NCBI GenBank assembly: GCA_031280455.1
Contig: JAITGR010000124.1
Coordinates: 1 to 6,292, forward strand
Origin: Spirochaetaceae bacterium
GTDB taxonomy: Bacteria > Spirochaetota > Spirochaetia > Treponematales > Breznakiellaceae
Length of the DNA stretch: 6,292 nt
Reading direction: 5' to 3'
The notes beneath the pieces were generated by a model. The model was not told where the DNA came from and made no database searches. It saw only the letters and a list, made by a program, of their open reading frames with translations. Both the position numbers and the translations under genes were made by a program. Below, in pieces: positions 1 through 4,854 of the stretch; the first letter of the stretch is position 1, and each line of letters begins with the position of its first letter.

Positions 1-59
1 CGCAGTTCCAGTTTTTGCCGTGCGGACGCGCTCTCGTTGTAACTATCATTCACTTTCAT
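1..59 (-). CDS. Start of an unrecognised gene (N-terminal 19 residues only)
   Basis: An ATG (complement of 57-59) opens a frame that stays open to the window edge, giving MKVNDSYNESASARQKLEL. It is preceded by a strong Shine-Dalgarno, AGGAGGT (complement of 67-73), 7 bases from the ATG, which is the main evidence that this is a real gene start. The visible peptide is polar and has no signal peptide or membrane segment, so a cytoplasmic protein is likely, but 19 residues are too few to name a family. It points away from the permease gene to its right in this window, on the same strand, and has its own leader and candidate promoter, so it probably starts a new transcription unit. Function unknown. 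Confidence 0.6.
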   Translation of the reverse strand, partial: MKVNDSYNESASARQKLEL

Positions 60-135
60 AGAAGTAACCTCCTGAAATTTTCGCCCGCGCCGTCCTTCGC
101 TCCCAGAGCAAAGATAGCCCGCGCCGGCAATTTCA
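60..135 (-). promoter_or_regulatory. Structured 5' leader and ribosome binding site of the left-edge gene
   Basis: Read on the minus strand, the leader contains TGAAATT (complement of 129-135), a hairpin CTTTGCTC-TGG-GAGCGAAG (113 to 95; seven Watson-Crick pairs plus one G-T), and AATTTCA (79 to 73), which pairs perfectly with the first element. The closing stem therefore ends on the first base of the Shine-Dalgarno AGGAGGT (73 to 67). A 10-base direct repeat, GCCCGCGCCG on the plus strand (83-92 and 117-126), flanks the inner hairpin. This resembles a cis-regulatory leader, but it matches no riboswitch class I recognise and the fold is by eye only. Confidence 0.4.
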
Positions 136-164
136 ACACAAAAAATAACGCTCTCTAAGTAGCG

Positions 165-198
165 CTTATAAGGTACCACTTTTTGAAAAAAATGTCAA
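165..198 (-). promoter_or_regulatory. Candidate promoter for the left-edge gene
   Basis: A consensus -35 box TTGACA lies at 198-193 on the minus strand. The -10 is uncertain. TACCTT (175-170) has the right 17-base spacing but matches only 3 of 6 positions. TTATAA (171-166) looks better but sits 21 bases away. Transcription from here would give a leader of roughly 100 bases, matching the structured region described at 60-135. Confidence 0.3.
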
Positions 199-325
199 AT
201 TTGCCTTAGGCAGGGGCTGGGGGGCGTTGCGGGGGGCGGAGCCCCCTGCTTGGGGGGTAGCGTAAGACATGCCGCTATTTGCGGCAGGGCTGGAGCGAGG
301 GGGGCATCCCCCCGCCTGATTTTTA
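199..325. repeat. Non-coding G-run and hairpin cluster
   Basis: No credible gene is seen. The plus strand has four G-runs in close order (213-216, 219-224, 231-236, 252-257), which could form a G-quadruplex. It also has GGGGGC-GGA-GCCCCC (232-246), with a competing partner because CCCCC 242-246 can also pair with GGGGG 252-256; GCCGC-TATTT-GCGGC (271-285); and GGGGGG-CAT-CCCCCC (299-313). The block lies downstream of the permease stop on the minus strand, so it may act in transcript 3'-end formation, but no hairpin is followed by a convincing T-run. The 13-mer ATCCCCCCGCCTG (306-318) recurs at 4594-4606. Confidence 0.55.
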
Positions 326-362
326 GGGCAACGCTGATTAGATTCGATTTAATCAGCTTCCC
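326..362 (+). repeat. Dispersed palindromic repeat, copy 1
   Basis: GGGCAACGCTGATTA (326-340), loop GATTCGATT (341-349), then TAATCAGC (350-357) and TTCCC (358-362). The inner eight base pairs are perfect; the outer part has a small bulge. The same stem and the same nine-base loop occur in reverse orientation at 2351-2389, so this is a repeat family and not a chance hairpin. On the minus strand it begins at the last base of the permease stop codon (362-364). It could form the 3' end of that mRNA, but there is no T-tract after it. Confidence 0.8.
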
Positions 363-1669
363 TAGTGGTTGAACACAAAGAAGCGGGCGACGAATACTAT
401 GCACATGACTATGGTTACGGCGTTGAGTTCTTTGACTTTGCCGCTTACGAGTTTGAGGAGCGTGTAGGTGATGATGCCGAGTGCTATGCCGTCGCCGATT
501 GAATAGAAAAATGGCATCGCCGCGATGGTGAGGAAGGCTGGTATGCCTTCGGTGGGGTCTTTGAAGTTTATTCCGCTTGCGGTGCTCATCATCATAAAAC
601 CGACGAATACGAGGGCGCTCGCGGTTGCCGCGACGGGGATGAGGAGGAATACGGGGCTTAGTACGACGGCGGCGAGGAATAGTACGGCGGTTGTTAGGGC
701 GGTAAGGCCGGTTCTGCCGCCTGCCGCGACGCCGGCGGTGGATTCGATGTAGCTGGTTACGGTCGAGGTGCCGAGGGCCGCGCCGGCTATGGTGCCGAGG
801 GCGTCGGAGAGGAGGGCTTGTTTCGCGCGGGGGACGGCGCCGTCTTTGGTGTGTATGCCGGCCTGGGTGGTTACGCCGACGAGTGTGCCGACGGTGTCGA
901 AGATGTCAACGAACAGGAAGGTAAAGAGAACGGCTAAAAAGTTGAATGTGAGGATTTGCGAAAAATCAAACTGAAAGAGGAGCGGCGCGGCGGGTGCGCT
1001 TACGGGGTTGAAGTCCGCGGGTATTTTGGTTATGCCGAATGGTATGCCGATGATGGTTGTCGCCAGTATGCCGAGGAGTATGCTGCCGGGTATTTTGCGG
1101 ACGTACAGGACGGCGATGATGCCGATGCCGATTATGCCGAGGAGGGCTTGGTTGTTGGCAAAGCTGCCGCGGGTTATGAGTGTCGGCGCCGCTACGACGA
1201 TTTGCGCGTTTTCCAGGCCTATGAGGGCGATGAAAAAGCCTATGCCGACGGCGACGGCTTTTTTGAGTGTGACGGGTATGGCGCTGATGATTGCTTCGCG
1301 GACGTTTACGAGTGAAAGCAGCACGAAAAGCAGGCCTTCTATGAAGACGGCGGTCAGGGCTATTTGCCATGTGTAGCCCATGGCGCCAACGACGGTGTAG
1401 GTGAAGAATGCGTTGAGTCCCATGCCGGGGGCGAGTGCTATGGGGAGGTTCGCCAGCAGCGCCATCACGATTGTCGCTATGGCGGCGGCTATGGCGGTGG
1501 CGGTAAAGACGGCGGCGGGTGTCATGCCGTTGCCTATGCTGCCGAGCATTGCGGGGTTGACGGCGAGTATGTATGCCATGGTCAAAAATGTGGTGAGTCC
1601 CGCGCCGATTTCTTTGCCAACGGTTGTTCCGTGTTCTTTAAGGCGAAATATGCCTGTTGTCTGTGCCAA
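362..1669 (-). CDS. NCS2-family (AzgA/PbuG-like) purine permease
   Basis: A 435-residue integral membrane transporter, probably importing a purine base (adenine, guanine or hypoxanthine) with protons across the inner membrane. Family marks: the N-terminal start LKEHGTTVGKEIGAGLTTFLTMAY (positions 10-33), APGMGLNAFF (80-89), DIFDTVGTLVG (255-265) and GTSTVTSYIESTAG (300-313) followed by GGRTGLTAL; these are typical of the AzgA-like branch. Many hydrophobic segments (about 23-42, 52-73, 77-97, 102-121, 176-212, 240-256, 326-362, 376-432) fit the family's usual 14 membrane spans, and the length is normal. The start is TTG, forced by an in-frame TAA two codons upstream (1673-1675) and supported by AGGAG at 1676-1680. 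It lies 90 bases after the fumarase beta gene on the same strand; that gap shows no purine riboswitch, only a weak TTCCC-TGCG-GGGAA hairpin (1698-1711). Exact substrate not determinable. Confidence 0.93.
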   Translation of the reverse strand: MAQTTGIFRLKEHGTTVGKEIGAGLTTFLTMAYILAVNPAMLGSIGNGMTPAAVFTATAIAAAIATIVMALLANLPIALAPGMGLNAFFTYTVVGAMGYTWQIALTAVFIEGLLFVLLSLVNVREAIISAIPVTLKKAVAVGIGFFIALIGLENAQIVVAAPTLITRGSFANNQALLGIIGIGIIAVLYVRKIPGSILLGILATTIIGIPFGITKIPADFNPVSAPAAPLLFQFDFSQILTFNFLAVLFTFLFVDIFDTVGTLVGVTTQAGIHTKDGAVPRAKQALLSDALGTIAGAALGTSTVTSYIESTAGVAAGGRTGLTALTTAVLFLAAVVLSPVFLLIPVAATASALVFVGFMMMSTASGINFKDPTEGIPAFLTIAAMPFFYSIGDGIALGIITYTLLKLVSGKVKELNAVTIVMCIVFVARFFVFNH

Positions 1670-1675
1670 TGTTTA

Positions 1676-1680
1676 CTCCT
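1676..1680 (-). promoter_or_regulatory. Ribosome binding site that fixes the TTG start of the permease
   Basis: The minus strand reads TAAGGAGTAAACA-TTG-GCA. AGGAG lies six bases before the TTG at 1669-1667. Because the frame is closed by TAA (1675-1673) just upstream, no ATG or GTG alternative exists at the family's normal N-terminus. Confidence 0.75.
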
Positions 1681-1759
1681 TATTGAGGCGGCGTACTTTC
1701 CCTGCGGGGAATGCTTTTAACCGCCTGTGCCGGTAGTGTAGCGTATATGGCGTTGTTTG

Positions 1760-2329
1760 TCAGTCCGGCTGCCGGTAGGTCCGGTATTTTCTGATTTCTT
1801 CGGGCTGAAAAACATGGCCGGCGCTGTCTATACCGACGATGAGGCGCAGGTTTTCAACGGTGAGTTTTCGGATGGCTTCGGTGCCTAAATCGTCGTAGGC
1901 GGCGAGGCTACAGCCGCGTATGTGCCGTGTGGTGAGTGCCGCCGCGCCGCCAACGCTTAAAAAGTACACGCCGCCGTACTGTTTGCAAAGGCGCGCCGCC
2001 GCGTCGCCGCGCTCGCCTTTGCCGATGGTGGCGGCGAGGCCATAGCGGTACATCATTTCCAAAAATCCGTCCATGCGGGCGCTGGTTGTCGCGGCGATGG
2101 GGCCTATGACGCGGCCCGGCGGGGCAGGGCAGGGGCCGGCGTAAAATAGCACCTGGCCGCTAAGGTCAAGCGGCGGCGGGCTTCCGGCCTGGCAGGTCTG
2201 CGCTATGCGCTTGTGGGCGGCATCGCGCGCGGTAAACACTTCGCCTGTTAGTTCAACAATGTCGCCCGCCCGCAATTCGTGCGCGGCGTCCTTGGTTAGT
2301 GGTGTGTGTATCAGTTTTTGTACCAGCAT
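1760..2329 (-). CDS. Class I fumarate hydratase, beta subunit (C-terminal domain)
   Basis: About 189 residues, the small subunit of a two-subunit, iron-sulfur, oxygen-sensitive fumarase that interconverts fumarate and malate. It corresponds to the C-terminal domain of one-chain class I fumarases. Visible marks: AGDIVELTGEVFTARDAAHKRI (20-42), YAGPCPAPPG (63-72; usually GPTPAxPG), TTSARMDGF (81-89), GKGERG (103-108), VGGAAAL (126-132) and DLGTEAIRKLTVE (147-159). I chose the ATG at 2329, not one nine codons upstream (2356), because GAGGAG (2340-2335) sits five bases before it and the protein then begins MLVQKLIHTP, normal for the family. The longer start lies inside the palindromic repeat. The C-terminus (LRLIVGIDSAGHVFQ) departs from the usual 'FPAIV' pattern. 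L-tartrate dehydratase beta is the main alternative. The alpha subunit gene lies upstream across a 148-base hairpin-filled gap. Confidence 0.9.
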   Translation of the reverse strand: MLVQKLIHTPLTKDAAHELRAGDIVELTGEVFTARDAAHKRIAQTCQAGSPPPLDLSGQVLFYAGPCPAPPGRVIGPIAATTSARMDGFLEMMYRYGLAATIGKGERGDAAARLCKQYGGVYFLSVGGAAALTTRHIRGCSLAAYDDLGTEAIRKLTVENLRLIVGIDSAGHVFQPEEIRKYRTYRQPD

Positions 2330-2334
2330 GAAAA

Positions 2335-2340
2335 CTCCTC
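2335..2340 (-). promoter_or_regulatory. Ribosome binding site of the fumarase beta gene
   Basis: GAGGAG on the minus strand, five bases before ATG 2329. It decides the start over the upstream ATG at 2356. The palindrome 2351-2389 begins 10 bases further upstream and so could shape ribosome access. Confidence 0.75.
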
Positions 2341-2350
2341 TGCGCTCCTT

Positions 2351-2389
2351 GGGCAATGCTGATTAAATCGAATCTAATCAGCATTGCCC
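2351..2389 (-). repeat. Dispersed palindromic repeat, copy 2 (inverted)
   Basis: GGGCAATGCTGATTA (2351-2365) and TAATCAGCATTGCCC (2375-2389) form a perfect 15-bp stem around the nine-base loop AATCGAATC. The reverse complement of that loop is GATTCGATT, exactly the loop of copy 1 at 326-362. It lies between the two fumarase genes, just upstream of the beta ribosome binding site. No T-run follows on the minus strand, so a terminator is less likely than an mRNA processing or stabilising element, or a mobile miniature repeat. Confidence 0.88.
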
Positions 2390-2392
2390 TTT

Positions 2393-2420
2393 GTAATTGC
2401 TCATTTCATTACGCAATTAC
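2393..2420. repeat. Hairpin between the fumarase genes (second of three)
   Basis: GTAATTGC (2393-2400) and GCAATTAC (2413-2420) form a perfect 8-bp stem with a 12-base loop. It starts four bases after the palindrome 2351-2389 and ends seven bases before the next hairpin, so the whole gap is a chain of stem-loops. Confidence 0.6.
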
Positions 2421-2427
2421 GGGGTAA

Positions 2428-2469
2428 GAAGCGATGATTAAATGCTCGTTGGCATTTAATCATCGCTTC
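2428..2469. repeat. Strong 18-bp hairpin after the fumarase alpha stop (third of three)
   Basis: GAAGCGATGATTAAATGC (2428-2445) and GCATTTAATCATCGCTTC (2452-2469) are perfect complements around a six-base loop TCGTTG. On the minus strand it begins 8 bases after the alpha subunit stop (2478-2480). It shares TGATTAAAT with the 2351-2389 palindrome, but the rest differs. There is no T-tract, so full termination is doubtful; it could protect the 3' end of the upstream message. Confidence 0.75.
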
Positions 2470-2477
2470 CCTTGCGG

Positions 2478-3320
2478 CTATAAAAACGCCGTTGCCTGCC
2501 GCGCGGCGTGGCACTGCAGGCTTACGGCGACGGGGAGCGCGGTTATGTGGCAGGGGTACTGTTCGATGCGTACGTCCAGCGCGGTTACGGTTCCGCCGGT
2601 TCCCATAGGGCCTATGCCGAGTGTGTTGAGGGTGTCCAGCATTTCGCGTTCAAGGCGGGCGTAGCGTTCGTTGGGGTTCCGTGTTCCGTGCGCGCGCAGC
2701 AGGGCGCGTTTTGCCAGGTGGCAGCACCAGTCCATGGTGCCGCCGACGCCGACGCCGATGGTGAGCGGCGGGCAGCTTTTTCCGCCGGAGGTGTCGACGG
2801 TCTGCAGCACAAAGTCGACGATTCCCCGCTCGCCTGAATCAGGCAGCAGCGTGGTGAACGCGCCGTTGTTTTCGCAGCCGCCGCCTTTGGGGAACACGGT
2901 TATTTTTACGCCGTCGCCTTCTACGATTTCAGGGTGAAAAACGGCGGGTGTGTTGTCGCCGGTGTTCTCGCGGTCGAGCGGGCAGCGTACCATGGATTTT
3001 CGCAGAAAGCCTTCCGTGTACCCCTGCCGCACGCCTTCGTTGACCATGGCCGAAAGCGGCGCGCCGGCCCAGGCGACTTCCTGGCCTATTTCCATGTAGA
3101 CTGAACAGATGCCGGTGTCCTGGCAGCAGGGGATGCCTTCCTGCTGTGCGTACGCGGCGTTGTCGATGAGGGTCTGCAGGACGTCTCTGCCATAGGGCGA
3201 GCGCTCTTGTTCCAGCGCGGCGGCAAGTGCGGCGGTGTACGTGCTGTCGAGCGAGCAGCATGCTTTCCGGGCGAGGCGGCTTACGAGCGGAACCACCTGC
3301 GCGGTATCAAGCAGGCGCAC
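2478..3320 (-). CDS. Class I fumarate hydratase, alpha subunit (4Fe-4S domain)
   Basis: A 280-residue catalytic subunit carrying the iron-sulfur cluster of the two-subunit fumarase. The three cluster cysteines are identifiable by motif: C66 in CCQDTG (65-70), C183 in KSCPP (181-185) and C270 in QCHAAR (269-274). Other marks: PKGGGCEN (144-151), GVGVGGTMDW (189-198), LLRAHGTRNPN (207-217) and LGIGPMGTGG (234-243). Length and start MRLLDTAQVV are normal for the family. The start is GTG (3320-3318), with a modest GGGGA (3329-3325) four bases upstream, inside the 3' end of icd; the 14-base overlap suggests translational coupling. Oddity: where most fumarases have KGxGSENMS, this one reads KGGGCENNG, and it has many extra cysteines. 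Tartrate dehydratase alpha also has GGGC there, but the CHAAR motif and the icd neighbour favour fumarase. Confidence 0.93.
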   Translation of the reverse strand: MRLLDTAQVVPLVSRLARKACCSLDSTYTAALAAALEQERSPYGRDVLQTLIDNAAYAQQEGIPCCQDTGICSVYMEIGQEVAWAGAPLSAMVNEGVRQGYTEGFLRKSMVRCPLDRENTGDNTPAVFHPEIVEGDGVKITVFPKGGGCENNGAFTTLLPDSGERGIVDFVLQTVDTSGGKSCPPLTIGVGVGGTMDWCCHLAKRALLRAHGTRNPNERYARLEREMLDTLNTLGIGPMGTGGTVTALDVRIEQYPCHITALPVAVSLQCHAARQATAFL

Positions 3321-4527
3321 CGCGTCCCCATTCGAGCCGGTGTTTTATTTCGTCAAGGAATGTCCAGCTGTCCACAGGCGGCCTGCCGGCGGCGGGTGCG
3401 ATGCGCGCAAGGTCGGCGGTTAGAAAGCCGGCGGCGATGGTATCCAGCGCGGCGCGTTCGAGGCTGGCGGCAAACGCGCCCAGCTCGGGGAGGCCGTCCA
3501 GCTCGCCTCGTTTGGCGAGCGCGCCGGTCCAGGCAAAGAGCAGGGCGACGGGATTTGACGAGCATTTTTCACCGGCGCGGTACCGGTAATAGTGCCGGCG
3601 TATGGTGCCGTGTGCCGCTTCGTATTCAAACGCGCCGTCCGGCGAGACAAGGACGCTGGTCATCATCGCAAGGCTGCCGCTGGCGCTGGCGACCATGTCG
3701 CTCATCACGTCGCCGTCGTAGTTTTTGCACGCCCACAAAATGCCGCCGTCGCTGTGCATAATTCTGGATACAGCGTCGTCTATCAGGGTATAAAAATACG
3801 ATATACCGGCGGTTTCGCATTGTGTTTTGAATTCAGTTTCGTATACATCCGCGAATATGCTTTTGAAGCGGCCGTCATATATTTTGGATATGGTATCTTT
3901 GGCGGAAAACCACACCGGCAGTTTCTGTGCAAGGGCGAAGCGGAAGCAGCAGCGCGCGAAATTGCGGATGGAGTCGTCCAGGTTATGCATGGCCATGACG
4001 ACCCCGCCCCCCCGCATGACGGCGACCGGCACACGCTGCTCGTTCCCCGCCGCGTCCGTGCAGCACAGCTCGACAACGTTTCCGCTGGCGGCATAGAGTT
4101 CGGCTGCTTTGTACACGTCGCCGTATGCGTGCCGCCCTATGACGATGGGCTTTTTCCACGACGCAACGGCGGCGGGGATGCCGGGGGCCGCGATGGGCGC
4201 ACGGAAGACGGTGCCGTCCAGCAGGGCGCGGATTGTGGCGTTCGGGCTTGGGTGCAGGGCTTGCAGGTTGTACTCGCGCTGGCGTTCGCTGTTGGCGGTG
4301 ATGGTCGCGCATTTTACGCCCACGCCCAGCCGCCTAATCGCCAGCGCCGCCTCTGTTGTTACGGCATCGGCGCTGGCATCGCGGTTTTGCAGCGACAAAT
4401 CGTAGTATTCGGTTTTTAGGTTGATGTACGGCGCGAGCAGACGGTCTTTAATTTCCGCCCACAACACGCGCGTCATCTCGTCGCCGTCCAGTTCCACCAG
4501 CGGCGTTTTCATCTGAATGGTACCCAT
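3307..4527 (-). CDS. icd: NADP-dependent isocitrate dehydrogenase, type II (eukaryotic-like)
   Basis: A 406-residue cytoplasmic homodimeric enzyme converting isocitrate to 2-oxoglutarate and CO2 with NADP. It aligns nearly end to end with human IDH1-type enzymes: VELDGDEMTR (11-20), KCATIT (72-77), SPNATIR (94-100), TVFR (106-109), IGRHAYGD (130-137), LIDD (248-251), ACKNYDGDVMSD (266-277), EAAHGT (303-308) and RRHYYRY (310-316). Isocitrate contacts S94, N96, R100, R109 and R132 (same numbers as IDH1), the lysine K210, and metal aspartates D250, D273 and D277 are kept. R311-H312 matches the RH pair that selects NADP. Departures: P-D after ATIT is replaced by ANS, the W before SPN is lost, and FREPI is FRAPI. 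ATG 4527 fits the family start; its AGGA (4534-4531) is weak and only three bases away. First gene of the minus-strand block, overlapping the fumarase alpha start. Confidence 0.96.
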   Translation of the reverse strand: MGTIQMKTPLVELDGDEMTRVLWAEIKDRLLAPYINLKTEYYDLSLQNRDASADAVTTEAALAIRRLGVGVKCATITANSERQREYNLQALHPSPNATIRALLDGTVFRAPIAAPGIPAAVASWKKPIVIGRHAYGDVYKAAELYAASGNVVELCCTDAAGNEQRVPVAVMRGGGVVMAMHNLDDSIRNFARCCFRFALAQKLPVWFSAKDTISKIYDGRFKSIFADVYETEFKTQCETAGISYFYTLIDDAVSRIMHSDGGILWACKNYDGDVMSDMVASASGSLAMMTSVLVSPDGAFEYEAAHGTIRRHYYRYRAGEKCSSNPVALLFAWTGALAKRGELDGLPELGAFAASLERAALDTIAAGFLTADLARIAPAAGRPPVDSWTFLDEIKHRLEWGRGAPA

Positions 4528-4563
4528 GTGTCCTAAAATACCCGATTTTGGGGGGTATGCTCA

Positions 4564-4592
4564 AGTATTCCGCGGGGGATCCGCGTGCACAA
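4564..4592 (-). promoter_or_regulatory. Weak candidate promoter for icd
   Basis: On the minus strand, TTGTGC (4592-4587), 17 bases, AATACT (4569-4564). The boxes match consensus at three and four of six positions. An alternative, TTGAGC (4564-4559), 18 bases, TATTTT (4540-4535), would start the mRNA at or beside the ATG. Neither is strong; listed because icd must be transcribed from this divergent gap unless an unseen upstream promoter exists. Confidence 0.2.
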
Positions 4593-4600
4593 AATCCCCC
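4574..4600. repeat. G/C-run hairpin in the divergent gap
   Basis: GGGGGAT (4574-4580) pairs with ATCCCCC (4594-4600) across a 13-base loop, with a competing small stem CGCGG-GGGAT-CCGCG (4571-4585). The right arm belongs to ATCCCCCCGCCTG (4594-4606), which is identical to 306-318 in the G-run cluster left of the permease. It lies upstream of both divergent genes, so a terminator role is unlikely. Confidence 0.5.
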
Positions 4601-4622
4601 CGCCTGCTAACATAATCAAACC

Positions 4623-4671
4623 GGTAGTCAGCAGTCGGTAGTCAGTAGTCAGTAGTCAGTAGTCAGTAGTC
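4623..4671 (+). repeat. Heptamer tandem array 1 (AGTAGTC type, 7 units)
   Basis: Seven 7-base units head to tail: GGTAGTC, AGCAGTC, GGTAGTC, then four identical AGTAGTC. The perfect units at the right end and variants at the left suggest recent expansion by replication slippage. The period is not a multiple of three, and an open minus-strand frame across it (64 codons) has no family resemblance, so it is non-coding. It resembles the short tandemly repeated heptamers known from cyanobacterial genomes. Confidence 0.9.
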
Positions 4672-4677
4672 GGAGGG

Positions 4678-4750
4678 CGGGGGTTTTGGCCGGTATATCG
4701 GAGTAAACCAGCGCGCCAGCCTCGTCCCGCGTTTTCGGCGCAAACCCCCG
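4678..4750. repeat. Imperfect inverted repeat between the two heptamer arrays
   Basis: CGGGGGTTTTGGCCG (4678-4692) and CGGCGCAAACCCCCG (4736-4750) are complementary at 13 of 15 positions, separated by 43 bases. Its arms sit almost against array 1 on the left and array 2 on the right, so the three parts look like one composite element of about 180 bases (4623-4798). No gene is seen within it. Confidence 0.6.
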
Positions 4751-4759
4751 AACCCCGGC

Positions 4760-4798
4760 ACCCGACACCCGACACCCGACACCCGACACCCGACACCC
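4760..4798 (+). repeat. Heptamer tandem array 2 (ACCCGAC, 5 perfect units)
   Basis: Five identical ACCCGAC units (4760-4794) plus a partial ACCC. This has the same period as array 1 but a different sequence, and it ends 57 bases before the lipoprotein ATG. Perfect identity between units points to recent slippage and probable copy-number variation between strains. Confidence 0.9.
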
Positions 4799-4805
4799 CA
4801 GCCGC

Positions 4806-4833
4806 TTGCCTTTTTTCACCAGTTTTATTACAT
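4806..4833 (+). promoter_or_regulatory. Candidate promoter for the lipoprotein gene
   Basis: TTGCCT (4806-4811), 16 bases, TTACAT (4828-4833), inside the only AT-rich stretch of the divergent gap (about 4811-4840). The box matches are modest (four and three of six). It begins seven bases after heptamer array 2, so copy-number changes there would alter what lies directly upstream of the -35 box. Confidence 0.3.
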
Positions 4834-4854
4834 TTTCACACAAGGAGTACTACC

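Noticed and set aside
195..404. Small minus-strand frame of 69 codons at the end of the permease
   Set aside because: It overlaps the permease C-terminus and the G-run and hairpin cluster, is proline-rich from C-runs, and has no supporting ribosome binding site or family resemblance.
1670..1759. Purine riboswitch upstream of the permease
   Set aside because: The 90-base gap lacks the conserved purine riboswitch core; only a weak 5-bp hairpin is visible.
2330..2356. Upstream ATG (2356) as the start of fumarase beta
   Set aside because: It lies inside the palindromic repeat and would add nine non-conserved residues. The ATG at 2329 has GAGGAG five bases upstream and fits the family N-terminus.
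2351..2469. Classical Rho-independent terminators between the fumarase genes
   Set aside because: The stems are strong but none is followed by a T-run on either strand, and they lie between genes whose products work together.
3592..4419. Plus-strand open frame (275 codons) opposite icd
   Set aside because: icd is certain from conserved active-site residues along its whole length; the opposite frame has no recognisable family features.
4623..4798. CRISPR array
   Set aside because: The units are 7 bases head to tail with no spacers, and no cas genes are present.
4649..4843. Minus-strand frame of 64 codons spanning both heptamer arrays
   Set aside because: The peptide (GCRVSGVGCRVSGAG) simply reads through the heptamer repeat; there is no conserved domain.
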